Positions 34,146 through 43,288 of a DNA stretch of 56,640 nucleotides are shown piece after piece. The stretch is from assembly GCA_017889545.1 (NCBI GenBank), contig JAGFZV010000019.1:1-56640 (forward strand). Direction: 5' to 3'. The position numbers and the translations under genes are program-made. The first letter of the stretch is position 1. Every line of letters begins with the position of its first letter. The notes beneath the pieces are model-generated. The model saw only the letters and a list, made by a program, of their open reading frames with translations, searched no databases and was not told the origin of the DNA. This DNA comes from Bacillota bacterium (lineage in GTDB: Bacteria; Bacillota; Negativicutes; CTSoil-072).

Positions 34146-35630
34146 TTGGGGAATTTTGATTATGATTTACAATCTGTGCAAGAAACCAGAAATCTTGCCC
34201 GTCAAGCCAAACAGGCACAAACAGAACTTGCAAAATTCAATAGTGAACAGATTGATAAAATCATCCGTAATATGGTGAAAACGGCAGAAGATAATGCCGT
34301 TTCATTGGCAAAAATGGCGGTGGAAGAAACGGGGTTTGGCAAAGTAGAAGATAAAGTTTTTAAAAACCGGTTCGCTTCTACGGACTTATATGAGTTCATC
34401 AAGCCGATGCAAACTATTGGAGTCATCAAAGAAGACAAACTCAATAAAACCATGGAAATTGCAGAGCCGGTGGGCTTGCTCATGGGAATTATTCCCTCAA
34501 CCAACCCCACTTCTACGGCGATATACAAATCGATTATTGCCATTAAATCGCGTAACGGAATTGTCTTTTCGCCGCATCCTTCGGCTCTGAAATGTACGCT
34601 GCAAGCGGCAAGACTCATGCATGATGCCGCAGTAGCGGCCGGTGCTCCAGTCAATATTATTGGCTGTATCGCAAAACCGTCGATCAATGCAACCAACGAA
34701 CTGATGAAATGCGATGAAGTCGCCATGATTATTGCGACGGGTGGTTCCGCGATGGTAAAGGCGGCCTACAGTGCAGGAAAACCGGCTCTGGGTGTAGGTC
34801 CGGGCAATGTTCCGGCTTACATAGAAAGAACTGCCCAAATTCCACAGGCAGTCAAAAATATTATTGCCAGTAAAACGTTTGACAATGGAACCATCTGTGC
34901 ATCTGAGCAATCGATTATTGTTGAAGAATGCATTCGCGAGCAAGTGATGGAAGAAATTAAACGCCAAGGCGGCTATTTCATGACTCCCGCACAAACAGAC
35001 CTGGTCGCCAAAAAGTTATTTGTTCGCGGCCATGCGATGAATGCGGAAATGGTGGGCAGATCCGCTGAAGTGATTGCAGCCAGTGCCGGAATATCGATCC
35101 CTCCGGGGACAAAGGTTCTGCTGGGTGAACAACAGGGAGTGGGTGAAAAATATCCCCTGTCGTATGAAAAGTTGACGACCGTGTTGGCGTTTTATACCGT
35201 AAAAAATTGGCAGGAAGCCTGTGATTTATGCGTCAAATTACTGAATAATGGCGGTGTTGGTCATAGCCTGTCCATTCATACGGAAAATCCTGAAATGGCC
35301 ATGAAATTCTCTGAAAAACCTGTATTCAGGATCTTGGTCAACACGGCTTCCAGTCAAGGCGGTGTGGGAGCAAGCACCGGACTCGCCCCGGCCTTTACAT
35401 TGGGGTGCGGCACTTGGGGCGGAAGTGCAACCTCCGATAATGTAACGCCTATGCATTTGATCAACATCAAACGCATAGCCTATGGCATCAAAGATTGCAC
35501 TGAACATACAAATCCAGACTATTCCGCTTGCTTGGCAGAGAATGACAGCTCCAGAGAAGTCAGCGAAGATCATATTCTGAAACTCGTAGATGAAGTTATT
35601 TCACTGCTAAGAAAAAAAGGGGAATATTAA
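34146..35630 (+). CDS. CoA-acylating acetaldehyde dehydrogenase (active form)
   Basis: The 494-residue EutE/PduP-type enzyme should oxidise acetaldehyde from CutC to acetyl-CoA with NAD. The catalytic Cys251 is encoded by TGT at 34896-34898 in FDNGTICASEQS. Other motifs are MGIIPSTNPTSTAIYKSIIA, ALGVGPGNVPAYIERTA and the C-terminal LAPAFTLGCGTWGGSAT. It ends in an amphipathic helix, EDHILKLVDEVISLLRKKGE, the type of peptide that targets aldehyde dehydrogenases of glycyl-radical compartments to the shell. The start appears to be TTG 34146, about 10 bases after GGAGGG. The 85 bases before it hold no gene. Confidence 0.94.
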   Translation: MGNFDYDLQSVQETRNLARQAKQAQTELAKFNSEQIDKIIRNMVKTAEDNAVSLAKMAVEETGFGKVEDKVFKNRFASTDLYEFIKPMQTIGVIKEDKLNKTMEIAEPVGLLMGIIPSTNPTSTAIYKSIIAIKSRNGIVFSPHPSALKCTLQAARLMHDAAVAAGAPVNIIGCIAKPSINATNELMKCDEVAMIIATGGSAMVKAAYSAGKPALGVGPGNVPAYIERTAQIPQAVKNIIASKTFDNGTICASEQSIIVEECIREQVMEEIKRQGGYFMTPAQTDLVAKKLFVRGHAMNAEMVGRSAEVIAASAGISIPPGTKVLLGEQQGVGEKYPLSYEKLTTVLAFYTVKNWQEACDLCVKLLNNGGVGHSLSIHTENPEMAMKFSEKPVFRILVNTASSQGGVGASTGLAPAFTLGCGTWGGSATSDNVTPMHLINIKRIAYGIKDCTEHTNPDYSACLAENDSSREVSEDHILKLVDEVISLLRKKGEY

Positions 35631-35631
35631 A

Positions 35632-36276
35632 ATGGGAAAGTATGATGCTTTGGCAGATCTTTTGCTGGAAGTAATCAGAGAAGGGGGAGAAAGACGCAAA
35701 AAGGACACCAACTTTGTGCCTGTAGGAATCTCTAATCGTCATATTCATCTTTCCCAACCAGATTTGGATACCCTGTTTGGCGTTGGGTACCAATTGACAA
35801 AAACCAAGAAGTTATCCCAACCCATGCAATATGCATGCAAGGAAACCTTAACTATAGGCGGACCAAAAGGGGCGATAGAGAAAGTTCGCATCCTTGGGCC
35901 CGCAAGAAGCGAAACACAGGTGGAAATCCTCCAGGCGGATTGTTTCAAACTTGGCACAACAGCACCCGTGAGATTGTCTGGTGAGCTGCAGGGAACGCCG
36001 GGGATCACTCTGATTGGCCCCAAAGGCAGCATTCTTCTTTCCAAAGGTCTAATGATTGCGCAACGCCATATCCATATGAGCCTTCAAGATGCAGAACACT
36101 TTGGCGTGACCGATGGAGAACAAGTAAGCATTCAAATAGACGGACTTCGTGGAGGAACTTATTCGCATGTTGCCATCAGAGCCAATCAGACCTCGGAGCT
36201 TGAATGCCATATCGACACGGAAGAAGCGAATGCTATGAACCTTACAGCAAATTCACAAATAACAATTATAAAATGA
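35632..36276 (+). CDS. pduL: PduL-type phosphate acyltransferase
   Basis: PduL converts acetyl-CoA and phosphate to acetyl phosphate and recycles CoA in the compartment. The 214-residue protein shows the two zinc-binding His motifs VPVGISNRHIHLS and MIAQRHIHMS, plus LTIGGPKGAIEKVRILGP. The N-terminal 20 residues (KYDALADLLLEVIREGGE) form an amphipathic helix that looks like an encapsulation peptide. It starts one base after the aldehyde dehydrogenase stop, so the two consecutive enzymes are made together. Confidence 0.95.
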   Translation: MGKYDALADLLLEVIREGGERRKKDTNFVPVGISNRHIHLSQPDLDTLFGVGYQLTKTKKLSQPMQYACKETLTIGGPKGAIEKVRILGPARSETQVEILQADCFKLGTTAPVRLSGELQGTPGITLIGPKGSILLSKGLMIAQRHIHMSLQDAEHFGVTDGEQVSIQIDGLRGGTYSHVAIRANQTSELECHIDTEEANAMNLTANSQITIIK

Positions 36277-36296
36277 AATTTTAGGAGGAAACAAAA

Positions 36297-36587
36297 ATGA
36301 GTAAAACGGAAGCTTTAGGATTAATTGAAACCAAAGGTCTGGTAGGAGCAATTGAAGCGGCAGATGCCATGGTGAAAGCAGCCAATGTTTATCTGCTTGG
36401 CCGCGAATTAGTCGGCGGTGGTCTGGTAACTGTGATGGTAAGAGGAGACGTTGGCGCCGTAAAAGCCGCAACTGATGCCGGTGCGGCTGCCGCCCAGCGA
36501 GTTGGGGAACTGATTTCGGTTCATGTCATTCCGCGGCCGCATGGCGATGTCGAAATGATTCTTCCTTCAGCCAAGAAAGAGGCATAA
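36297..36587 (+). CDS. BMC-H hexameric shell protein (PduA/PduJ type)
   Basis: This canonical single-domain shell protein of 96 residues includes [30 protein letters not shown]-like strand 2 ([14 protein letters not shown]), [20 protein letters not shown] and [11 protein letters not shown]. Such proteins are the bulk facet tiles, and its place at the end of the operon next to the terminator fits high expression. The ribosome site is strong (TTAGGAGGAAACAAAA). Confidence 0.96.
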   Translation: MSKTEALGLIETKGLVGAIEAADAMVKAANVYLLGRELVGGGLVTVMVRGDVGAVKAATDAGAAAAQRVGELISVHVIPRPHGDVEMILPSAKKEA

Positions 36588-36605
36588 GTACCAATTATAC
36601 AGAAC

Positions 36606-36653
36606 AAAAAGAAAGGCCAAGACTTCCGTTTGGAGGTCTTGGCCTTTCTTTTT
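36606..36653 (+). terminator. Terminator of the choline microcompartment operon
   Basis: A perfect 18-base stem, AAAAAGAAAGGCCAAGAC (36606-36623) with its complement at 36636-36653, ends in five T. It closes the 15-kb operon. The 193 bases that follow hold the hrpB promoter region and no gene. Confidence 0.95.
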
Positions 36654-36846
36654 GAAACAGTTTTTGCAGCATAGTGGATTAAAACACGCTTTTGCTCGAT
36701 CTGTTTTATGATATAATTGCGGTAGAATTATCTGATTTAAAAGTCAATTCTGTGCAGTCTTGCGAAACAGAAGCGCAGCACAGTTCTGGTACAAGCGGTT
36801 GCATAGAATAAGAAAATTGTGGATGAGTTGAGGTTGTTGTTATTAA

Positions 36847-39354
36847 ATGATAAAGTTACCTATTGAAGCAATTTTGCCCGAATTGAAACAAACGATAGCG
36901 GCCAGTTCCAATGTTGTGCTTGTGGCCCAACCGGGGGCGGGAAAAACGACTCGTGTTCCTCTGGCGCTGATGGAGGAGCCATGGCTTGGCGGGCGAAAAA
37001 TCATTATGCTGGAACCGCGCCGTTTGGCTGCCCGGACAGTCGCCAGATACATGGCGGCTGTTTTGGGCGAGCAGGTGGGGCGTACCGTTGGCTATAGAGT
37101 TCATCGCGACACCTGCGCAACTCCTCAAACGCGGATCGAAGTGGTTACGGAAGGAATCCTGACCCGCATGCTGCAAAACGATCCGGCTTTAGAGAATGTA
37201 GGGCTGGTTATTTTTGACGAATTTCATGAGCGCAGTTTGCAGGCCGATTTAGGTTTGGCTCTGGCTTTGGAATGCCAGGCTGTGCTGCGCGAAGATATAA
37301 AAATAATGGTCATGTCAGCTACGCTGGAAACCGAAAATGTAGCGTCTCTGTTAGGAAACGCTCCGGTGATACGCAGTGAAGGAAAAAACTTCCCGGTTGA
37401 CACCTATCATTTGATACGGCCGGCACAGGAAAAACTGGAAGCAGCAGTCGCGGCTAAAGTACAGGAAGCTTTGAGGCATCAAGAGGGAGATATTCTTGTA
37501 TTTCTGCCTGGAACCGGTGAGATCAAACGAGTAGAACGGCTGCTTCGCGAACGGCTTGCTGCTGACAAGATTAAAATCAGGCCTTTGTATGGAGAACTTT
37601 CGCAAGAACAGCAGGATGCAGCGCTTTTGCCGGCAAATCCCGGGCAGAGAAAAATTGTGCTGGCGACATCAATTGCCCAAACCAGTCTCACGGTTGAAGG
37701 TGTACAGGTAGTCATTGACAGCGGACTGATGCGTGTTTCCCGATTTTCACCTCGTACGGGGATGTCCAGACTGGAAACTGTGAAGGTATCGCGTCACTCG
37801 GCAGATCAGCGTCGAGGCCGGGCCGGGCGGCTTGGACCCGGAAGTTGCTATCGTCTATGGACGAATCTCGAAGACGCCGGATTGGCTTTGCGTAATACGC
37901 CTGAAATACTGGCGGCCGATTTATCAGCACTTTGTCTGGAACTGGCGGCTTGGGGTGTGGCAGATCCGCAGGAACTTAAGTGGATCGATGTTCCGCCTAA
38001 AGCTGCCTGCAGTCAAGCTGTCGAACTGCTGCAGCAATTAGGGGCATTGGACAGTGAAGGAAAAATAACTGCTCACGGGCGGAAAATGAACAAAACAGGA
38101 CTGCATCCCCGATTGGCCCATATGCTGCTAACTGCCGTTCCGATGGGAATGGGCGCAGAGGCATGTTGCCTGGCGGCGTTGTTAAGTGAGCGGGATGTAT
38201 TGCGTAGTGCAGATGGTGCAGAGGATGTAGATTTACGGCTGCGCCTTGAGGTTTTGCAGTTTTGGCGGGAGGCATACGCAAAACGTTATCCCGGTTATAC
38301 AGTTGACCAGAGCCGGATGAAACGTTTAAGGCAGGAAGTTGCTTATTGGCAAAAAACATTTGCTGTTTCTGGAAACAAGGATTTTGACATTCATCAATGT
38401 GGTATTCTATTAGCGTTGGCTTATCCTGACCGGATCGCACAAAATAAAGGGAAGGGACGGTTTTTACTTAGAAACGGCCGGAGAGCAGTGCTAAAAGAGC
38501 AGCAGACTTTGGCCGCAGAACCATTTCTGGTGGCTGCTGATTTATCAGATGCCGGAGTCGACAGCCGCATCTTTTTGGCGGCGCCGGTACAGGAAAAAGA
38601 ATTGCGCCAGTATATGGCTGAACAAATAGAAGATACTCAAATGATCAGCTGGGATGAAAAGTTAAAAGCCGTTCGGGCTGTAAAATACCAGCGACTGGGG
38701 GCATTGACGCTCAAAGAAGAGCTTGTAATTCCAGAGGATAAGGAACTGCTTTTGACAGTCCTGCTGCAAGGAATCCGTATTGAGGGCTTGGGAATATTAC
38801 CGTGGACAAATAGCACAAGACAACTAAAAGCACGAATGCAGTTTATCCATCGCATCGAAGCATCTTGGCCGGATGTTTCGGAAAGCAGTTTATTGGACAC
38901 CTTGGAAGTTTGGCTGGCTCCTTATCTTTATGACGTTAAGAATGCACAGCAGCTTACTAAACTTCGGCTCAGCGAAATTATTGAAGCCATGCTGACATGG
39001 GAGCAGAGGCAAATCTTGAACGAGTGGGCGCCAACTCATTGGAAAGTTCCAAGCGGCCGGAGTATAGCAATTGACTATACCGACCCTGAGGCACCAGTGT
39101 TGGCGGTAAAACTGCAGGAAATGTTCGGGGCTGTCGATACTCCTGTTATTGCCGGCGGCAGGGTTCCGTTAACCATTCACCTGCTGTCCCCTGCGAGCCG
39201 CCCAATACAGGTAACCAAAGATTTGGCCAGTTTTTGGTCTGCGGGCTATTTTGCGGTAAAAAAAGACTTGAAGGGAAAGTATCCTAAACATTACTGGCCG
39301 GAGGATCCTTTCAAGGCAATGCCGACAAGCCGCGTCAGGCCGAGGGAGGGATAA
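36847..39354 (+). CDS. hrpB: ATP-dependent helicase HrpB
   Basis: The 835-residue DEAH/RHA-type helicase has Walker A QPGAGKTTRVPLALM, the box VIFDEFHERSLQADLGLAL, motif III VMSATLE, then motifs V and VI (ATSIAQTSLTVEGVQVVIDS, QRRGRAGRLGPGSCYRLW) and the HrpB-specific C-terminal region. It is a cytoplasmic RNA helicase of uncertain role. The ribosome site before ATG 36847 is weak. Its stop overlaps the start of the arginase-like gene by one base. Confidence 0.95.
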   Translation: MIKLPIEAILPELKQTIAASSNVVLVAQPGAGKTTRVPLALMEEPWLGGRKIIMLEPRRLAARTVARYMAAVLGEQVGRTVGYRVHRDTCATPQTRIEVVTEGILTRMLQNDPALENVGLVIFDEFHERSLQADLGLALALECQAVLREDIKIMVMSATLETENVASLLGNAPVIRSEGKNFPVDTYHLIRPAQEKLEAAVAAKVQEALRHQEGDILVFLPGTGEIKRVERLLRERLAADKIKIRPLYGELSQEQQDAALLPANPGQRKIVLATSIAQTSLTVEGVQVVIDSGLMRVSRFSPRTGMSRLETVKVSRHSADQRRGRAGRLGPGSCYRLWTNLEDAGLALRNTPEILAADLSALCLELAAWGVADPQELKWIDVPPKAACSQAVELLQQLGALDSEGKITAHGRKMNKTGLHPRLAHMLLTAVPMGMGAEACCLAALLSERDVLRSADGAEDVDLRLRLEVLQFWREAYAKRYPGYTVDQSRMKRLRQEVAYWQKTFAVSGNKDFDIHQCGILLALAYPDRIAQNKGKGRFLLRNGRRAVLKEQQTLAAEPFLVAADLSDAGVDSRIFLAAPVQEKELRQYMAEQIEDTQMISWDEKLKAVRAVKYQRLGALTLKEELVIPEDKELLLTVLLQGIRIEGLGILPWTNSTRQLKARMQFIHRIEASWPDVSESSLLDTLEVWLAPYLYDVKNAQQLTKLRLSEIIEAMLTWEQRQILNEWAPTHWKVPSGRSIAIDYTDPEAPVLAVKLQEMFGAVDTPVIAGGRVPLTIHLLSPASRPIQVTKDLASFWSAGYFAVKKDLKGKYPKHYWPEDPFKAMPTSRVRPREG

Positions 39355-40208
39355 TGGTGAAAGAAAGCATGATGATGAAAAAACATGTAAATATTTTCTT
39401 TCCCCAGTGGCAAGGCGGCAAAAATAAATTAACGTATGAAGGCGCCGTTGAAATCAAAAAAAATTATCTAAGCAAGAAACCGTTTGTTGATGTAGAGGTA
39501 ACTTTAGAAGATAACGATCCTATTGAAAATGACATTATCGGTTATCAATCCATTGTAAAACAGCTGGAGCAATGCAAGAACTTGATCATAGAGGAGAAGC
39601 CAACAACCATTTTTACTGTTGGCGGTGGTTGTGATATTGTAATTGCTCCTATATCTTATTTGAATAGCAAAACAAACGGCGATCTTACAGTTCTATGGTT
39701 CGATGCCCATGGAGATCTCAATACTCCAGAAACTTCAATGAGTAAAGCTTTCCACGGGATGCCGCTTAGGGTGTTGCTTGGAGAAGGGAATAAAAAAATT
39801 CTGGATCACGCATTTTCCAGATTGCGGCCTTCCCAAATTGTATTATTGGGCACTCGAGATCTTGATGATGCCGAAACTCAATATATAGAAGAAAAAAATA
39901 TTCATTTGGTAAAGGTAGATGATATTGAATCAAATGAAAATAGTGTCTTGGATGCAATTAAATCAAAAGGCTCGGAGAATCTTTATATCCATATCGACTT
40001 GGATGTGATTGATCCGAAAGAGTTTTCTTATGTTCCGATTCCTGTTTTGGGTGGATTAAAAATTCAAACTATTTCCCGTCTTTTGAAAGCATTGGATAAA
40101 GAATTTACTATCTTGGGTTTATCGCTTACTGAATACCAGAGATCAGGAGAACAGACCATCCATATCTTGCAAGAGATTATCGATATGGGGATTGCTATTA
40201 AAGAATGA
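39354..40208 (+). CDS. Arginase/ureohydrolase-family protein with an altered metal site
   Basis: The 284-residue protein has the arginase-family motifs VLWFDAHGDLNTPETSMSK (Asp-x-His-x-Asp ligands), a following FHGMPLRVLLGEG and HIDLDVIDP (Asp-x-Asp ligands). The first family motif, normally GGDHS or GGGHE with a manganese-ligand His, reads VGGGCDIVIAP, with Cys in place of His. It may use one metal, use the Cys as a ligand, or have lost ureohydrolase activity. ATG 39354 follows GAGGGAGGG and overlaps the hrpB stop. The substrate (arginine, agmatine, formiminoglutamate or other) cannot be assigned. Confidence 0.82.
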   Translation: MVKESMMMKKHVNIFFPQWQGGKNKLTYEGAVEIKKNYLSKKPFVDVEVTLEDNDPIENDIIGYQSIVKQLEQCKNLIIEEKPTTIFTVGGGCDIVIAPISYLNSKTNGDLTVLWFDAHGDLNTPETSMSKAFHGMPLRVLLGEGNKKILDHAFSRLRPSQIVLLGTRDLDDAETQYIEEKNIHLVKVDDIESNENSVLDAIKSKGSENLYIHIDLDVIDPKEFSYVPIPVLGGLKIQTISRLLKALDKEFTILGLSLTEYQRSGEQTIHILQEIIDMGIAIKE

Positions 40209-40328
40209 AAAAGAGCTTATTAAAATATTCTTCTTTATAAGATTATTTCAATAATGTTACGCAAAGTGCTACAATTGATGGTAGATGTTTTCTATTTGCC
40301 CCTGCAGATTGAATTGAGAGGTGCTTCG

Positions 40329-42956
40329 ATGAACAACATTCGAATTCTGGATTATGTTATTCGCCAGGCAATAAAAAAGCCCGATAGTCCGGCGATTTTT
40401 GCGCCTGATAAGAGTTGTATAACTTACAAGCAGTTAGAAGCCAAAGTGAATAAGCTTTCGGAGTATTTGGTGCAGAACGGATTCGGAAAACAACGTATTG
40501 CTGTTGTTATGCCGAACGGTCCGGAAATGGTGATCACTTTCTACGCCATTTCGAATGTAGCTGTTTTTGTTCCCCTTAATCCGGTGTATTCGGCGGAAGA
40601 ATTTAAAAACTATATGAAGCTGATGCGTGTAGATGCTTTGATGCTGCAGGATGGGACTTATCCGTCGGCGAAGCTGGCTGCGCTCGATCTTGCAATCCCT
40701 TTAATTCTTTTGCATCCGAGCAAAACCGGTGCTTTCAGTGACTTTCGGATAAGCTGTGAAGAAAATTCCAGACCGGCAAACCAGTGGCAGATTTCTCGCG
40801 GTAACGATATAGCAGTTGTTCTTCATACCTCGGGCACAACGGGATCACCTAGAATTGTCCCATTGTCACACGCCAATCTGAATAGCTTCATCGAAAATGC
40901 TCCTTGCTTTGATCTAACGGAACGCGACCGTTGCATACATGTCACCCCGTTATTCCACATTGGCGGTATTGTGGGGCCCGTATTGTCTTCTGCAGTAATA
41001 GGAGGAAGCCTAATCAGCATTGCATCTTTTGCGCCTAGAGAGTTTTTGCGGTTAATCGATGAACTTTCGCCAACCTGGTATGCAGGAAGTCCTGCAATAC
41101 ATCAAGCCATTATACGATATATTGAAAGCGAAGGCATTATGCCATTGCGCTATTCTCTTAGGTATATCCGCTCCAGCGGAGCACCTTTACCTGTACAACT
41201 AGAAGAAAAACTGGCCAAGTATTTTGGGGGCATTGTAGTAAAAGTCTATGGGCTTACAGAAACCGGCGGTACGGGAACGTTTACTCCGCCTATGTCGGGG
41301 AAAAACAAAAAAAATTCAGTAGGGATAGCCGGTGGATGTGAAGTAGGCATCATGGATGATGGCGGTTCTTTTTTACCGCCTGGCAAAGCAGGGGCGATTT
41401 TCATCAAGGGCCCCGGTGTAACGAAGGGTTACGAAAACAATGATTTTGCCAATGCCCGTTCTTTTCGGAATGGATGGTTTGCCACAGGAGATCAAGGCTA
41501 TTTTGATGAGGATGGCTGTCTTTTTATAACTGGCCGCACAAAAGAGATTATCAACCGCGGGGGAGTGAAAATTTCTCCGTATGAAGTTGAAAATATTCTC
41601 AGTCAGCATTCAGATATCTTGGAAACTGCCGTATTTGCTGTTCCTCACCCGGTTTTCGGAGAAGCCCCTGCAGCGATGGTGGTGTTGAAACCTGGCACGA
41701 ATGCAATGCCCCGGCAATTAAAACTCTTTTTAAGAGATAAAATCGCCCAGTATAAAATACCGGAGCAAATCATTATTGTTGACAAGATCCCCAGAGGCGC
41801 TACCGGTAAAGTACAGAGAAGCAAGCTCTATGAACATGTCGCTGAAACAATTCAATCGAATCCACAATGGAATGACTGCCGGACGACTGACTTTTTGCCG
41901 CCAGGGACCGAGATGGAGAAGATGGTGGCGGATATTTGGCGAAAACTGTTGAAGATAGAAGAAATCGGCGTGCAAGATGATTTCGTCGAATTGGGCGGAG
42001 ACTCACTGGCAGCAGCGGTTCTTTTTGCGGAAATAGAACAAGTGTTGGGCAAAAAACTTTCCATCAACACCATTTTGGAATACAGGACGATCGAACAATT
42101 AGCCTCCCTGCTTGAAAATGAGGCGAATAGCCAGGCCTTACAGTCATTGGTGACAATCAAAGCGGAAGGAACCCGTTCGCCTTTATTTTGCATTCATGCT
42201 GTGGATGGAGATGTCCTTTCATACCGGAAATTAGCTACATATCTGGGGAATGATCAGCCTGTTTATGGATTTTGGTTTAATAAATTCGCTGAAGGGCTAA
42301 GGCATCCCGTGGAAATTTCCGACTTGGCTTCTTGTTATATCGGTGAGATGCGGGCTTTGCAGCCAACAGGACCTTATTTTATTGTTGGGCATTCTATGGG
42401 CGGTTTAATCGCGTATGAAATGGCCAGACAACTACGTTCACAGAACCAGCAAGTAGCCTTGCTGGCTATGTTGGATACGTGGCTAATACACAAAAGAGAC
42501 CGGAAAAAACTGGCAGAAAAGGTGAATAAGAGTTGGAAAAAGTCTTCTTCTGTTTCTGTCACACAAACTCCTCATTATTTGTTTGCGAAGATAGCAAAAG
42601 AAATAGGCCGGTTTAGGCAAAAGCTGCTTGCGCGGAAATATCGTATGAATTTCATAAATAATGCCGAATTGAATGAGTTGCGGACGCCAACTATTCTTAA
42701 GTCTGCGCTTAGAAAGTATCGCCCTGGTTCCTATGACGGGACAATTATGTACTTTAAATCGGAAGAAGATCCTGATGGATATTCAAGCGAAGCAGTGGTG
42801 GAATGGTCTAAATTGGCCAACCACATTCAGACAGTGCAAATAGCCGGCGACCACGGAAGTATGATTATTGAGCCCCATGTAAAAGAACTGGCGGATAAGG
42901 TTCGATATGCTGTACAAACTGCGGCTCATCAAGCCGATAGGGTTTGCATGAAATAA
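40329..42956 (+). CDS. One-module A-T-TE synthetase (AMP-ligase, carrier protein, thioesterase)
   Basis: Three domains fit in 875 residues. The adenylation domain (1-510) has LHTSGTTGSPRIVPLSHANL, VYGLTETGGTG, FATGDQGYFDEDG, GRTKEIINRGGVKISPYEVE and the terminal Lys region RGATGKVQRSKL. The carrier domain (about 545-620) has DDFVELGGDSLAAAVLF with the phosphopantetheine Ser. The thioesterase domain (about 635-870) has GHSMGGLIAYEMARQL (catalytic Ser) and GDHGSMIIEP (His). No condensation domain or partner is near, so it probably activates one acid and releases or transfers it. ATG 40329 follows GAGAGGTG and fits the family start; an upstream ATG at 40254 is less likely. The product is unknown. 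Confidence 0.9.
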   Translation: MNNIRILDYVIRQAIKKPDSPAIFAPDKSCITYKQLEAKVNKLSEYLVQNGFGKQRIAVVMPNGPEMVITFYAISNVAVFVPLNPVYSAEEFKNYMKLMRVDALMLQDGTYPSAKLAALDLAIPLILLHPSKTGAFSDFRISCEENSRPANQWQISRGNDIAVVLHTSGTTGSPRIVPLSHANLNSFIENAPCFDLTERDRCIHVTPLFHIGGIVGPVLSSAVIGGSLISIASFAPREFLRLIDELSPTWYAGSPAIHQAIIRYIESEGIMPLRYSLRYIRSSGAPLPVQLEEKLAKYFGGIVVKVYGLTETGGTGTFTPPMSGKNKKNSVGIAGGCEVGIMDDGGSFLPPGKAGAIFIKGPGVTKGYENNDFANARSFRNGWFATGDQGYFDEDGCLFITGRTKEIINRGGVKISPYEVENILSQHSDILETAVFAVPHPVFGEAPAAMVVLKPGTNAMPRQLKLFLRDKIAQYKIPEQIIIVDKIPRGATGKVQRSKLYEHVAETIQSNPQWNDCRTTDFLPPGTEMEKMVADIWRKLLKIEEIGVQDDFVELGGDSLAAAVLFAEIEQVLGKKLSINTILEYRTIEQLASLLENEANSQALQSLVTIKAEGTRSPLFCIHAVDGDVLSYRKLATYLGNDQPVYGFWFNKFAEGLRHPVEISDLASCYIGEMRALQPTGPYFIVGHSMGGLIAYEMARQLRSQNQQVALLAMLDTWLIHKRDRKKLAEKVNKSWKKSSSVSVTQTPHYLFAKIAKEIGRFRQKLLARKYRMNFINNAELNELRTPTILKSALRKYRPGSYDGTIMYFKSEEDPDGYSSEAVVEWSKLANHIQTVQIAGDHGSMIIEPHVKELADKVRYAVQTAAHQADRVCMK

Positions 42957-43048
42957 TGAACCGGTTTCTTGTTTCTGCAGCAAGTTAAATCTTTAACTAA
43001 ATGAAAACCGCTTGATATTATTGTTGTTATTATGTACCATATAAATAA

Positions 43049-43140
43049 TTGCATGATAAATGGGCAAACTTATCGAAAGGTAAGGACGCAAAACCATGGG
43101 TCTACAGACTAGGGTCTATGATTGCCAGGTTGCTGATCCG
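43049..43140 (+). ncRNA. Cyclic di-GMP-I (GEMM) riboswitch aptamer
   Basis: The conserved GEMM core is present: GGGCAAAC, a short stem capped by a GAAA tetraloop (TTATCGAAAGGTAA, i.e. TTAT-CGAAAG-GTAA), GGACGCAAAACC, then a second stem GGGTCTA(C)AGACTAGGGTCTATG and the closing ATTGCCAGGTTGC. A terminator-like hairpin lies directly downstream, before a chemoreceptor gene, so c-di-GMP binding should switch premature termination. The boundaries of the outer stem are approximate. Confidence 0.9.
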
Positions 43141-43178
43141 CTAGCATCTGTCTGACATTGACCGGTGCTGGCTTTTTT
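43140..43178 (+). terminator. Expression-platform terminator of the c-di-GMP riboswitch
   Basis: GCTAGCA (43140-43146) pairs with TGCTGGC (43166-43172), with one G-T pair, followed by six T (43173-43178). It begins where the aptamer ends, so aptamer folding can compete with it. Confidence 0.75.
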
Positions 43179-43288
43179 ATTCACTTTACCAGGGAAAGGA
43201 GCAAATTTTAATCGATTAACCGATGGCAAACTAATTAGCAATCGCAGTTAACAACGGTAAAATTAATTTGATTAGGAAGTGTGCAACA

